A DNA stretch of 64,000 nt from Theodoxus fluviatilis (GCA_034096865.1 JAWQFJ010026815.1:37501-101500), one strand, 5' to 3'. Positions 1-13,091 are shown, numbered from the stretch's first letter. Notes: generated from the letters alone by a model not told the origin. A program made the numbers and translations.

Positions 1-40
1 GGTCGGACGGATGGATGGTTGGATGGATGGAAGGAAGGAA
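1..40. repeat. Short (GGAT)n/(GGAA)n tetranucleotide tract
   Basis: Imperfect run of GGAC, GGAT, GGTT and GGAA units. It is cut by the window edge, so its full length is unknown. The following 200 bases (41-245) are A-rich unique DNA in which I see nothing. Confidence 0.8.
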
Positions 41-243
41 TAACGAAGGAAAAGAAAGAGGCGTTGATTGCAAGTCCAAAGCAACAAATGCATTCTACAG
101 TCAGTAAAAGGGAAACGGGGTCCCACACCGAGATGCATATAATCGGCAAAACAAAATATTATGAGTTTGTTGTAGGAGTAATGATTAGTCAGGTGGACAG
201 ATTCCTGAAACAGTAAATGCTTAGAATTATATAAATGTTAGGG

Positions 244-245
<2 letters not shown>

Positions 246-292
<47 letters not shown>

Positions 293-314
293 CCAGTTTG
301 CCTGTGTGTGTGTT

Positions 315-401
<87 letters not shown>
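246..401. repeat. Compound microsatellite (TG)n(CG)n ... (TG)n(AG)n
   Basis: Alternating TG runs to 286, then CGCGCG to 292. A 10-base interruption follows, then a second TG run at 303-360 switches directly to AG at 361-401. On the other strand this is (CT)n(CA)n followed by (CG)n, the same order seen in several other arrays of the window. The TG/CG part has Z-DNA-forming alternation. Confidence 0.95.
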
Positions 402-406
<5 letters not shown>

Positions 407-788
407 AAAGAGGGTGAAGAGAGAGTGAAGGGAGGCTGGAAAAAGAGTGAAGGAATGCTGGAGAGATAGTGAAGTAAGGCTGAAGAGAGAGTGAGGGGAG
501 GCTGAGGAGAGAGTGAGGGGAGGCTGAGAAGTGAAGGGAGGCTGGAGAGAGAGAGAGTGAAGAGAGGCTGAAGAGAGAATGAGGGGAGGCTGGAGAGAGA
601 GTGAAGGGAGGCTGGAGAGAGAGTGAAGGGAGGCTGAGGAGAGAGTGAGGGGAGGGAGGCTGAGGTGAGAGTAGGGGGAGGCTGGAGAGAGAGGGAGGGG
701 AGGCTTGAGAGAGAGTGAAGGGATGCTGAAGAGAGAGCGAGGGGAGGCTGGAGAGAGAGTGAGGGGAGGCTGAGAAGTGAAGGGAGGC

Positions 789-839
<51 letters not shown>

Positions 840-974
840 AGAGAGAATGAGGGGAGGCTGGAAAGAGTGAAGGGAGGCTGGAGAGAGAGTGAAAGAGAGA
901 ATGAGGGGAGGCTGGAAAGAGTGAAGGGAGGCTGGAGAGAGTGAAGGGAGGCTGGAGAGAGAGTGAAGGGAGGC

Positions 975-1039
<65 letters not shown>

Positions 1040-1088
1040 AGAGAGAATGAGGGGAGGCTGGAGAGAGAGTGAAGGGAGGCTGAAAGCC
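402..1088. repeat. Purine minisatellite, unit about 21-24 bp
   Basis: About 25 degenerate tandem copies of a unit close to GAGAGAGTGAGGGGAGGCTG. Two copies have expanded internally into pure (GA)n, at 791-835 and 977-1036. The array follows directly on the (AG)n tract, so it probably grew from it. One strand is almost pure purine, with GGCT as the only regular interruption. No coding content. Confidence 0.9.
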
Positions 1089-2609
1089 CTCCGAAGTGCT
1101 CCTAGTTAGGCGTCACTGTCCTCCCACCCTAGAGACATTCATGGAGAGAGCTTGTCAAGACTCGATTTCCCTAGTCATTCGCTTTTTACTCTCAATCCAC
1201 GGGGATTCCCCACCCAAGACTTGGTATTTGCACTGGCAGTAAAGGCACGGTGTTGTGCGATTGACCTCGATGCAGGGTCATGGTAAGTATGCATCGGTAT
1301 GAAGTACTCCTGAGGGAGCGGAAGCAGCCTTGGCATCTGCGTGTCTGTCGCGATGCTTGTCGTCAGATGCCAGTAGAGGATGGCTCAGTGATCAGGGGGT
1401 AAAAGTGTCAAAGCCCGAAGACTCTAATATGGCTGATGAGTCGCTAGGTAAAGCCACCACTTTTACCATTCTTCTCCTATACATAACCGCCTACTTCTGT
1501 CTCTCTGCCACGTCCGTCAAGCCGTATCTAAACAGTGCAGTCTTAGACAGGCTGCCCTGGGATTCCCCAGCATTCCTCCCTCAGCCTTCAGGCGCCTGCC
1601 CGGGCCTGTGGCGAGACCTGGCCCCTCGAGGCAGTCCCACTGACAGACAGTTTAGCGGAGGTGAAACCAACAGTCTCCTCGGAGTGAAACCCGACCCTTC
1701 CTGCCTTTCTGCGTCCAACTTTCACGCTCGACCCGACTAGCTTTCTCCCCTCGCGAGCTCCGTGTTGTTATGTTTAGATAGGCCTGCTCTCCTGTTTGTT
1801 TTTACATGTTCCACAAAACAATGTGGGTTCTTATGGAGATATCGCGGCCGAGCCTCTGCCCTCCGCTAGTGCTAGACGCTTCGCTCGGGCAATGAGCCCG
1901 CTGTAGTTGTCTCCCCTGAACAAGTGGCGCGATGGCGGGAAATTTGCCGCGGTGAACAGGCGTGGATGCAGCGATTTTGTTTTTTGGTAAGTTGGTGGGT
2001 TTCTATATGTGTGTCACTTATCTTTTATTCTGTTTTATATCGACGTATCCCTATGCATAACGATAACATTAATTTCTCACACGTTACAAAAGCAATACAT
2101 TCTCTTTTACAGAATGATTTGGGAAAAAAGGGAGCGCATAATCCAACACATTCCTAAATGACAGCCACTGAATGTGACTAGACTCTTCTCAAGGATTTAC
2201 CAAAGCTCCTAAACGACGTTGAAGTACGTTTTCACCCAAATATCGTTAGGTGCACAGCACAGAGAAGAATGAGATATTTTCAGCTCGTCCTATTTACTTT
2301 TGCTCGTCTGCTAACACTCCCTGTCTCCTGTCCGATCCACTACCCTTGTGGGTGAGCGTGGATACAAAATCCTCGACCTTTTACATCCGTTTTTACACCA
2401 GCCCTCCCTCTTTGAGAGGGGAGTGACGAGCATCCTGGCATTTCATGCCAAGGAGAGGGCGCACTGGGGCTTTCTTGTTGGCCTGTCGCCCTGCTTGCCT
2501 TACTGGCTGTCATTAGAGCAACATAGGCCCACTAATCGCTCCCTCATGGCCTCTCCCCCATCGCACCTGGCGACCCCTAACGGTAAGACAGGCCAGCTGA
2601 GGTGTAGAG
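1089..2609. other. Unique non-coding sequence
   Basis: No repeats beyond one copy of the dispersed GTTGTCTCCC motif (1906-1915). A frame open from 1330 to 1740 includes an ATG at 1431 in a good context (A at -3, G at +4) and a hydrophobic stretch after 11 residues, but there is no family resemblance. A GTAAGT at 1988 and a TCTTTTACAG ending at 2111 could define a 124-bp intron, but the flanking frames have no convincing start. Confidence 0.6.
1934..1950. promoter_or_regulatory. E2F-like site, near-palindromic
   Basis: GGCGGGAAATTTGCCGC contains the E2F consensus GGCGGGAAA and an imperfect copy on the other strand. It sits in a small CG-rich patch (1840-1960). A single motif match has little predictive value. 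Confidence 0.2.
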
Positions 2610-3340
2610 GCTGAAGTGAAGGGAGGGGTGGGTGGGTGGGTGAGTGGGTGGTTGGATGAGTGGGAATCGGGAGGGGAGGGGAGGGGAGGGGAGATGCAGG
2701 ATAAGAGACCAGCTGAGGGACAGGAGAGATGGGGGGGGGGGGGGGGGGAGTGTGGGGAGGAAGAGACTTGAGTGTTGAGGGTTGGAATTGGAAGGTGTGG
2801 GGAGGGACAGGGTGGGATGGGAAGGGGCGCTGAAGAGAGAGGAGGGGAGGGGTGGGCAGAGGTAGCAAAGAGGTAGGGAAAGAGAGAGAGAGAGATGGGG
2901 AAGAAGAAAGGGGCAGAGGGGGGGTGGGGTGAAAGGAGTAGAGAGGGGGTACAGGGGTGGAGGGGAAGTGGATCGAGGGTCAGAGGAAACAGGGTGGGTA
3001 CGTCGTGGGCAACGATGTCGTAAACCTGCTCCATTGTTTACGGCACAGCTTGTCTGCTTGCATGCCTTCCTGCCGTTACCCTTTCAGTTCTTCTCACCCC
3101 CCTCCCGCTACCCCACTCCCACCCCATCTCGCACCCCCTACGCCCGTCCCATAATCTTTCCCTTTCCCTTTCCCTTCTCTCTCTCTCTCTATTGGTTCCA
3201 CTCTCATCCGCACATCTGTTACCTTCTTTCCTCCACTACCCATTCATTCCCCCCTGCCCTCCCCCTCTGCCCCCCCCCCCCCTTTCCTTGCCTTCCCACC
3301 CAGCCTTGCCCTTCTTCCATCCCCTCATCAGGCTACCCGG
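2610..3340. repeat. Low-complexity G-rich then C-rich tract
   Basis: The first half is purine and G rich: (GGGT)n near 2620-2655, (GGGGA)n at 2670-2693, and an 18-nt G run at 2731-2748. From about 3090 the bias flips to C and T, with a C run near 3271-3282. The G-rich strand has many GGG runs that could form quadruplexes. Proline- and glycine-rich frames here are compositional. Confidence 0.85.
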
Positions 3341-4890
3341 GTGTCGGGTCTCTGGGTGCGTACATTTGTTGCCACCATTGTTTTGGCGTCTGGAAACCAT
3401 AGCAACTAGGGCCTTGAGCCACCGGCCTGGTCATTTGGCCCATTGTTTTTCTCCGGCAACCTCCCGTTCCTCCTTCCAGTGCTGCTTGTCCTAGAGTTCA
3501 TCAGCATGGCGCCTGCCTCTCCTGGGGTCTTGTAGAGCTCTGGTTCCTCAACGTGAGTTCGTGTAGGTAGGAGGCCGAATAATCTTAGGAAATTGAATGA
3601 TGTCGTTGCATTTTGTCGATCATCTTTTAATAACGTGGAATCGGCAGAAGGTTTTGAGTGGGGCGTGTACTCGGCAGTGATGCTCAATCGGGTTTGGTTA
3701 TGCTAACGTGAATAATCAGTTTTCATTATACCGCGCTGTTTTATTCAAAGAAACGGGTTATTTGGTTATTTCGGTTATTTGGTGAAAATTTGTCTTGTAT
3801 GAAAAGGCAGTTAGAGGTAATCTGGTAAATATAATGCTCTAACAAAAAAAGCATCTACCAGCCGCTCTGGATCTGCGAAAAACTGAAAGGAATGCTAAGG
3901 TGGAAAAGAAAAATTGACAAGGCGACTTATTTGGACTAAAAAAAGGATCGAAAATGCATAAAAGGGCAGTACATATCTGTAACAGAAATTTCATCTGCTC
4001 ACGAGAAATAGCCTAGCAAGGAACTGACTCTCGCCATTCTGAAAGCTATTATTTTAGGTAGATTTCAGGGAATACAAATTGAAAACTAATTAGAATCTAT
4101 TTCGGCGAATGGGAACAAAATCGTTTCCATCACCATGTTCGAATATAAAACCTGGCTAGAGTGGGAAGGAAAGAAAAACCCAGTGAGGAATATCTTCCCC
4201 ATCCTTCTTCTTCTCTCCTCGCTAATGTCATGCGGGTTATGAATGGGAGGAGGACAGCTTGCGGGGAGGAGGAGGGAAATTCTTATCCACACGTTGTAGA
4301 CAGAAAAGAAAAATCCGGATGTTTCCTCTGAAGAGCAGCGAGCCGCTGTGTCGGTGAATGGGGAAAGGCAGCGGTTCCTTGATGGCCAGGATATTGCTTT
4401 CCTCCCCTTGCAGATAAGCGTCTCCTGTTGATAACAGCCAGTCTGTCGCCTGTGGGCGTGGGTAAGAGGATAGGGTTGTCGGAGTGCGAGGGGAGAGAGG
4501 AAGGTGCTGCCAGCGTGTCCAAAGTGTCATATTCCACCCGACAGGAGGTCTCCAGTTGCCGCAGCCAGGTCTGCTGGAACGCGCTCTTCTCTTTGAGGTG
4601 TCTTGGCCGTTCAATGTGAAACAACTTGGCTTGTCTTTGCTCAGATTTTGTTCCTCCCCCCAAACGTTCCTATTTCATTATGGGATATCCTCTTTAATCA
4701 ATCAACCATTTCTTTAAAAAAAGAATCAAGACTGTCTCTAGGGCCTGAGTTTTTTCCCACGTGAATTCTATGATGACACCTGTCACGCTGCGACTGTAAG
4801 ACGACTATGATTAGGATCCAATTACGGCAGCCAATCTACTACTTTGAATCCATGTCCATTGTTTTCAGTCGCTGCGAATCCAACTCACGT
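3341..4890. other. Unique non-coding sequence
   Basis: Three compositional parts: 3341-3690 is mixed, 3700-4100 is AT-rich, and 4200-4620 is GC-balanced with GATA-type words (GCAGATAAG, TTGATAACAG). An RFX X-box-like half (CCATAGCAAC) lies at about 3398-3408. I see no coding signal. Confidence 0.6.
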
Positions 4891-5565
<675 letters not shown>

Positions 5566-5567
<2 letters not shown>

Positions 5568-5957
5568 GCCGCTTTTTCATTGTTTCTCACTGCGGGACAA
5601 ATACATTCTCCTGTCTTCTTTTCAAGTGGCCTGTCCTCCAGCCTCCCTCTCTCTCAGCCCACGCAGCCATGGGGTGCGCCAGGTGTCCGGGACAAGACAG
5701 AGGGCACGGGTCTTCCTCACCTGATGTTGCAGGCTTCCCCATTGTCAACCCTGTCTGCCTATTCAGGCCCAAGTCACAGCTGTGGAGACCCGCTGCGATA
5801 TTGCCAAGCTAACGAATCGTGACTCACTCACTCAGCAAGGGCAAAACTGCCATACCATAACTCCATAGTCATCATTTGCGTCGCTAGGGCTGAATGAACC
5901 GGAGCGTATTTAAGCTCATTAATATTTATGACGGTTATAGGCTGGAGCATCTTCCTA
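5566..5957. other. Unique spacer
   Basis: About 390 bases between two large microsatellites. I see no gene, element or structured repeat. Confidence 0.6.
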
Positions 5958-6048
5958 GAGGAGGAGGATGAGGAGGAGGAGGAGGAGGAGGAGGAGGAGG
6001 AGGAGGAGGAGGAGGAGGAGGAGGAGGAGGAGGAGGAGGAGGAGGAGG
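5958..6048. repeat. (GGA)n trinucleotide repeat
   Basis: About 30 GGA units with one GGATGA interruption near its left end. The repeat is purine-only. Confidence 0.95.
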
Positions 6049-6690
6049 AACAATAGCATTAGGTAGGCAAGATCAATGGCGAAGCCGACGAAAACGGCAA
6101 CGAGGACAACATTATTGACGGCAGTGATGTCGCAGCCGACGACTTCTTCGTTTTTTTCAAAATCCCATCAACAAAAATGTGCGTCAATAAGTCAGGCTCT
6201 TCGCTGGCTCATGGCTGAGAACAGGACGGGGCCATCCCCACTCCTGTGTGTACGACTCATAACTGGTCACAGCGGGACAGAGGTGTGCGGACACTGCGCT
6301 GGTTGAGGGGTTGGTCAGGGCAGAGCCTCACCCTCACCCTCACCCTCCCTGCACGCCACCCTGACTGGCAAAAGGCCTGCATCTACGTATGCGTGATGGT
6401 GAGGACAGACACACTGGCTGTCGTCCCCCACCTCTCCACTACCCCACCCCCACCCCCACCCCACTCCCACCCCCTCCGCCTGTGTCCTCGTCCGGTATTT
6501 CCCTGCCTCTCCCTGTCCTGCCTGTGTTTGCCTGCACGGCCAGAGTGGTGCTTAGCATGGACACGCCACCCTCACCCCATCCTGCCCCCCTTACCCCTCC
6601 ATACCACCCTGCTTCTGCCCCCTCACCTCCCCCCTTCTCGCATCGCCACCCCTCACCACCACCCAAGAGCGTCTGAGTGAGACCTGACAA
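6049..6690. other. Unique DNA running into a C-rich tract
   Basis: 6049-6320 is unique. 6326-6345 is four CACCCT units. 6430-6670 is a CCACCCC/CCTGCC-rich strand that gives proline-rich frames. No gene seen. Confidence 0.7.
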
Positions 6691-7634
6691 GCAGGCGACA
6701 GTCTGCCCAACTTTGCACTCATGTCTGCCTTCATCATTAGCGCGTTTATGCTTTTCTTCTACGTCTTTCTGAAATGCGGCATTTGGTCAAGTCAGAAACT
6801 CGTAAATCACAAATGAGATATCGCATGGTGTTTAACACTCTAAACACTGTATTCCTTGGTTGTGTTGTAAATGCAAGTATTTGTTCCTGTGTTTCGTGTT
6901 AGTTTGTTTTAACAAGATTTTTGCATTTTGGGAGTGATGTGTGTGTATGTGTGTGTTTTTTTAATGACATATTCCGAGCGGGCTATCTTCATGCACTTGC
7001 TGCTTAAGACTTTTGCTAGCGTGCTTTATAAGAGAGCGGGCATAATATTCAACCGTGCCTTACAATCATTATAAGATACGTGCTATTAAAGAGTGATCTC
7101 AAGGCGCGGAAAAAGGATGGGGCTGGGCGGAAAGGTTAACTCCTGAAATAGCCACAGAAGCTCATAAGGGTGGCTGACCTTTGTAGATATGCGATTGCGG
7201 CGATCGATACTCCACGCCAAGCAGACGATGTAGAAAAGTTCACAGCTATCGAACCGTCCAATTTTCAGAGTACGTTCTCATCGGAAATTGTACAGCCGCC
7301 TGATTTCCAGACTAACGTGCAGGGTTGACGGTCGCTGAAAAAGATGTTCGACGCTTGCTGAAAAGCAAAAAAATGATGACATTTTCCAGAAAGCTTCATT
7401 CAGTTTTCTATGTGATGCCATTTTTTAAACTACCGGTACAGTAGCGTTTTTATACAGGTGTGTGCCATCGTGTCGTATGTTGTCTCCATTCCATCGTTTT
7501 TGAATGAGCTATTTGGTTCCCATTCACTACAACAGCGATTGCTTCTCCACTGCTTGTTTCTCTGTCTCAATGTGTCTGTGAGTTTATGTGCATCGTTTGG
7601 TATCTGTTTGCTCTTTGCGTGTTGGGATGTTAGA

Positions 7635-7637
<3 letters not shown>
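6691..7637. other. Unique AT-leaning non-coding sequence
   Basis: About 950 bases with a short TG stretch near 6938-6960. No open frame of interest and no repeat. Confidence 0.6.

Positions 7638-7685
<48 letters not shown>
7638..7685. repeat. (CT)n microsatellite
   Basis: 24 nearly perfect CT units. Confidence 0.95.
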
Positions 7686-7686
<1 letters not shown>

Positions 7687-8601
7687 GAGTGTCTCTGTTT
7701 TTACCTGTGTATTAACGCATCATTCCTTCACTCATGGCGTGGGTTCCGAAACTCTGTGAACACGAAGCCATCTGCGTCAAGCATGCCTACATGCTTCGGA
7801 AATAACGCTTTCTGTTTGGTTGAGTCAGATTCTGAGTCTCGTCAGAGCAGTGCCGCATAAGTTCTTACAGCCAGTTTGGCTTTCCTGGCAAACTGTCCAA
7901 AGTGGCGCTGACATGTTCAAATATTAGCCTTACTCGTGGGGCGTCGGAGGTAATGATGTGTTAAGATTCGTGGCGGTCGTTGTAGACGGAGATTTCTGGC
8001 CTAATGTGGACAGTGTGGCTTGTGGAGTTGTTGATCCTTTCTCTCTCATGAGACGGGTCAGTCAGGCTTGTCACGAAGCAAACAGTGTGTTTACTCAGTT
8101 TGACGTCGGCGATATTTCGTTCAGGACTTGAAAGTGCAGAGAAGTGCATTGGAAGCATGTGTAGTGGGGCAGCTAGCTGTCTCTCGTTGATCAGAAGGGA
8201 ACACAAACGTGTCTGCTCTGGGAACATAGTGAGTGTTCTTAGGCCAGTTCTGGTTGAGGCGCCGTTTGAACTGCACGATTCCTAAGAGTAATTACCTCCA
8301 TTACATTCCACTCAACGCCAGCTGCCCACAGCTAACGGTCGGTTATGGTTCGGGAAAAGCTGGAAACGTCCCAACAGAGTGTCACAGATCTGGAGATTCA
8401 GTTCGAACACAATGACAAAGAGAAAAGCTGTATGGTTGTCAATGCAACCTTCTGTTTGGTACACGATAGGAGCACTGATAAACATCTACGCAAATTTCCA
8501 TAAATCTTCAGATAGAGTTAATGTTCAGCTGTGAGGAAAATGTCTAATAGACGTCAGCCCACCCGATAGACAAAGACAGGAGTGGGGAGTGGTGGACAGG
8601 T
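7686..8601. other. Unique non-coding sequence
   Basis: About 900 bases of balanced composition. No supported feature. Confidence 0.6.
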
Positions 8602-8780
8602 ATGGCGGCTTGGGGTGGGAGGAAGAGGAGAAGGGTTGGGGGGATGCAGCCTGGGGTGGAAGGAAGAGGAGAGGGGTTGGGGGGGGGCATGGAGCTTTGG
8701 CTGGGAGGAAGAGGAGGGGGACATGATACTTAGGGTGGGAAGGAGGGAGGGGAAGGGTCACCATTTTGGGTGGAAGAGAG
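8602..8780. repeat. Five-copy purine minisatellite
   Basis: Degenerate units of about 34-44 bp share the core GGGTGGRAGGAAGAGGAG followed by G runs, beginning near 8612, 8652, 8700, 8733 and 8767. Copies differ mainly in the length of their G runs (up to 9). The strand has quadruplex potential. Confidence 0.8.
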
Positions 8781-9040
8781 ATTGGTTGCAGCACCTGCGC
8801 GGGAGACTTGCGCTTTGTGAAAGGTAGGCTGGCAGGGCGGTCTAGGATTTACGAGGTTCTCCAGCATGCCGCTATCTCTGCCCATCGGGCGGTCCCTTGA
8901 TGTTCCCGTGCTTGGCCACCGGACTATTACACTCCAACGCTCTGTTACTGCTCTGCTCCGCACTAAATGCTGATATATATATACATTACAAGGGGAAAAG
9001 TTCGGCCTCCTGCCCATAACCCACCACCACCACTAACAAC
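8781..9040. other. Unique spacer
   Basis: Contains a short (AT)n run at about 8972-8981 and nothing else I can name. Confidence 0.6.
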
Positions 9041-9054
9041 CCCCCCCCCCCCCG

Positions 9055-9126
<72 letters not shown>
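9041..9126. repeat. Poly-C run followed by (CT)n
   Basis: A C run of about 14 is followed after GCC by about 35 CT units. The same poly-C to (CT)n junction recurs at 13092. Confidence 0.95.
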
Positions 9127-9129
<3 letters not shown>

Positions 9130-10464
9130 GCCTACACTAGGTTTAGCGAGATAGAGTCTTCAGCGAGGCTGTCCTTTGAATGGTGATTGTAGGAGGGAAT
9201 GTAGAGAACACGGGACTCTTGATCAATCAGAGCCAGCTAATCAGTTTGATCGATCTCATCAACAACCCACCTGCCGCGCCAAGCGCTAGGTCAAGTGAAG
9301 TCCCGCTGTGTGGTCGGGACCACAGGTCGAGGGCAATGGCCTTTTAATGTCCGATGGTGAGTCTCCTCGGGAGGAGGTACTCCTCTGACCATGTTGACCT
9401 GTGCGTTTAATGAAGCATCCAGAAGAGATTTGCAGGAAGGCTGCTGCGGTAGAAATGAACGCGTTAGAATTTTCCTTCATTTTGTTTATTCTCAGATACG
9501 GAGTAACCAGAAATTGAAAACTGTCATTATGTTTGAAATTGAAAGATAATCACAGGAAACGTTCTTGAGATATCAGCGCCAGCGATTTGGAATGAGAGAA
9601 TACTAAGGTACGTTTCTAACGCGAAGCATTTGCTGCTCCTGGTTGTATACATGTATGTATCACCCTCGAATGACAGACCTCGGGACAGAAACGAGGAACA
9701 TATACAGACTATTACTGTCGTAACGAGATCTTGAAGACATTATAAATGTTCCCTGAAGATGAAGATGGAAGAGAGAGCGGGAAAGAAGGGGGGTGGTCTG
9801 GAAAGGGAACGAGAGAAAGGAGAGACGGATTGAGCTGGCTTAAGTGGTTAGTTGTGGTGGTGGAATGAATGACTGATTGTTAGCCTTAGTAGGCTATTTT
9901 AGGCCATTGACCACGAAACATCTCGAGAGAAGGTTGTAGTAAAACCAAGTCAAGTCACAATTCCCCCCGTTATTCGCCTGATAGGAATCGCGCAGGGAGA
10001 CGTGCTGCATCTGTCCTCACCCCCGACACACAGTGGGATGTAGTAGTGGCGGCGGGGCGTTGGTGGTACACAACCACTGCAGGTTGGAGATCTGGACCTG
10101 GTGGGTGAAGGAGATGTCTTTGAGGATTCTTGATGGCTGTTTGGCTGTTGTGGCAATTAAAGTCTGGTGCGGATTGCAGAAAGACTCACAGAGCAGACCT
10201 TGGGACCGAAAAAGAACTTTGGAGAGCGGCAGACAGACCATGAAGTACTGCAGAAGACGCTGGGAGAGGGCAGGTTGTCTGGCCTGGTGTACCTGGGAAG
10301 TGGGGAGAAGGGGTTGCGGGTTGCGGTGGAGGGAGAGAGGAAGGGAGTCTGTTCTATGTCTGTTGGACGTGGGTTTTGATCTGACAGCTGTTGTCTGTTC
10401 GTCTCAACTCTAATGCCAGCCGTAATGGTAGCAGCAAGGTAGCGCTGGTCGTTATTGCCCCCCT
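9127..10464. other. Unique non-coding sequence
   Basis: Purine-rich at 9755-9830, otherwise mixed. The interval 10020-10380 is open in overlapping frames on both strands and has coding-like composition, but I recognise no family and see no start, splice or stop arrangement that would make it a gene. Confidence 0.5.
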
Positions 10465-10510
10465 TACCCCAAGGGGCTTGCCCTCCCTACCCCAAGGGGC
10501 TTGTCCCCTC
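10465..10510. repeat. 24-bp tandem duplication with internal palindrome
   Basis: TACCCCAAGGGGCTTG occurs at 10465 and again at 10489. Each copy carries the self-complementary CCCCAAGGGG. Confidence 0.85.
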
Positions 10511-10724
10511 CCCTCTGCCCCGGGTCTGCCAACTGACCTACAGACACCCTGTAGCTGTGCCCGATGTGTCTAATTGCCCTCGTCCATTCCCCTCCTCATG
10601 TCTCCATCGGCCGGACAGCACTAGAGCAGTACGAGTCCCAAAGTGGGTCTCCTTCATCATCAAAGAGTCTGGAGACGTCCTGAAGATGTACGTAGAGCTA
10701 GAGAGAAGCGTCTCTTGACCATCC

Positions 10725-11026
<302 letters not shown>

Positions 11027-11804
11027 CCCTCCACCCCTCCCTCCACCCCTCCATCCCTACCCCCTTCTTTGTTGACGTTTTCAGCCATCGCCGTGAATAA
11101 TGCATATATTTTGCAATTCCAAGATTAAACCCCCCCTCATATTTTAGCATCACTCTACGCACAGGTTTGCACACACTGAAAATGAAGGACGAAACACGAA
11201 CTTTGAAAAACTCCTTTTCACAAGATGTTGTTATGGCAGGAAATACATTGCGTCAGTTATCATACGTAGATGCAATAAAAAGAAACGAATTAGGAAGTTC
11301 TCTTGTTCTCGTATTGTCAGATATGAAAAAAAAAGAAAAAAGAAAATACTACATAATATTAAATCACGTATGAATATTGTTAAAAGTGTTATAGTAGCGA
11401 AGTCACGTTGTATATCCTTGTTGACATGGGCGCATTTCCAATCCTGTGTGTGGACAATCCTTCAACACCGTCAACTGATCGTCTGCAATTGGGGAAGCAA
11501 GCACGCACTGCCATGCAGGATTTCCTTGGCTCTCACTCTCCGAAGCTGCCACCTGCGTGCTTTGTCCGGGTATTTCCTGTGGGCCTGTCTACCCGGGGTG
11601 GCTGTGTATGGGGAGCAGGCTCATTACGGGGTGGGAGAGCAGGTTGGCTGGTCGTGTCGGGAGGTGGCGAGGCCTGGCGACGTCTGGACAGAACGTGAGG
11701 CGACTGCTGATCAGCTCCGATCCCCTACGCAGGTGCCCGCTCCCTTGGTCCGACTGGAGTTGTCTCCCTTTGATCTGTCCTCCACGCACGGACCTCGGCC
11801 TTCC

Positions 11805-11805
<1 letters not shown>
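11027..11805. other. Unique non-coding sequence
   Basis: Opens with a short CCCTCCAC tandem, becomes AT-rich at 11080-11420 and then balanced. A copy of the dispersed motif GTTGTCTCCCTTTGATC starts at 11759. Confidence 0.6.
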
Positions 11806-11841
<36 letters not shown>

Positions 11842-12004
11842 TCTGTCGCATTCCACCAGTGTATGTGCGTGTGTGTGTGTGTGTGTTCGTGTGCGTGTGT
11901 GCGCGCGTGCGTGCGTGCATATGTGTGTGCGCGTGTGTGTGTGTGTGAGTGTTTGTGTGTGTGTGTGTGTGCGTGTGCATGTGTGTGGTGCGTGTGTGTG
12001 CGTG

Positions 12005-12045
<41 letters not shown>

Positions 12046-12175
12046 GTGTGTGTGCGTGTTCATGTGTGCGCGTGTGTGTGTGTGTGTGTGTGTGTGCGTG
12101 TGTGTGTGTTTGTGAGTGTGTGCGTGTGTGCGTGTTCATGTGTGTGCGTGTTCATGTGTGTGCGTGTGCGCGCGA

Positions 12176-12208
<33 letters not shown>
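11806..12208. repeat. 34-nt poly-C run and a long (TG)n/(CG) compound array
   Basis: C34 at 11806-11839, the longest mononucleotide run in the window. It is followed by about 340 bp of TG units interspersed with TGCG, TGCA and TTCATG from 11866. The opposite strand of the C run is G34. Confidence 0.95.
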
Positions 12209-12287
12209 AGAACGGGGTTCTTTGTCCGGTGGCTGGTTATTTCTTCGTGTGGAGGTGTTTGCCTTTATTGTAGTCTGACAAAAATTA

Positions 12288-12288
<1 letters not shown>

Positions 12289-12370
<82 letters not shown>
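12289..12370. repeat. (CT)n microsatellite ending in CAG
   Basis: About 40 CT units ending CTCTCAG. This has the form of a polypyrimidine tract with an AG acceptor, considered with the next entry. Confidence 0.95.
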
Positions 12371-12442
12371 GTGGCATTTTGGTTTGACGGGTGTGATATT
12401 GGTCACGAAATTGTGCATACCTTAAAAAAATCTCGATTTTAA
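12371..12442 (+). other. Possible exon-like fragment after a CT tract (speculative)
   Basis: Directly after CTCTCAG there is a 24-residue open frame, VAFWFDGCDIGHEIVHTLKK and three further residues, ending in TAA. The composition is protein-like, but the length is far too short to judge and no family is recognised. A CT microsatellite will imitate an acceptor anywhere it ends in CAG. Confidence 0.1.
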
Positions 12443-13091
12443 AAAGAAAACTTTATTTAACATGAGCGGTTGGTTTTGTTGTTGCTGCTGTTACTCGATG
12501 ATGTATTTGATCTACTTTATTTGAAAGTTAAAAAACTTTTTTCGTTTTTCTGTATACATTCTAAAACATTCAAGCAGAGGCCACTTCCATGCGCTACAAA
12601 TTATGACCAAAAACTCAGAGCCTACAAAACATCACCTGTGCGCTGGTTGCCATGGTGGCAGGTAAGGGTCACAGAGGGCGAGTGTGCGACACGGACCACA
12701 GTCCGCCTATTCCCTAGCCAGTGCTGGAAAGACAGAGACACAGAGAACGTGGGCTAGGTACACCAACAGTTTGCAATGCCAAAGTTACTAGGCTGGGGCG
12801 CCTGAACACCCCTGTGGTGACTGTCTGGTCCTCCACCCCGGGTATGCACTCCACCCCGCCCATCTTGTGTTTGAATTCCCAGCACCCCTATAGACCCCAG
12901 CAGTCTTCAGTCTGTCCTGTCATTCCGCGTGTCCCTAGTGGTGAACGAAGGTGCCGATTTAGAGGGACAATAACCACCTGATGTGTCGTGTGGTGATTAG
13001 CCACTGTACGTTGTGTCAGTTGTCATACAATTGTATCCTTGCTGTAGTATCACTTGTGATTATACATCATCGACCCTTCCCAACCAAGCAA
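12443..13091. other. Unique non-coding sequence
   Basis: AT-rich to 12600, then balanced. Contains GGTTGCCATGGTGGCA near 12646, resembling an RFX X-box with one imperfect half. Nothing else seen. Confidence 0.6.

Noticed and set aside
1330..1740. 136-codon frame, with an ATG at 1431, good initiation context and a hydrophobic segment, as a small membrane or secreted protein
   Set aside because: No family resemblance, no splice or polyadenylation signals, and frames of this length occur by chance in GC-balanced DNA.
1924..2157. Two mini-exons around a GTAAGT (1988) and TTTTACAG (2111) pair
   Set aside because: No ATG in the upstream frame, and the joined peptide would be tiny and unlike any known protein.
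10017..10413. Coding-like interval open on both strands
   Set aside because: No recognised domain, no conserved motif and no exon boundaries. Simultaneous openness on both strands points to composition.
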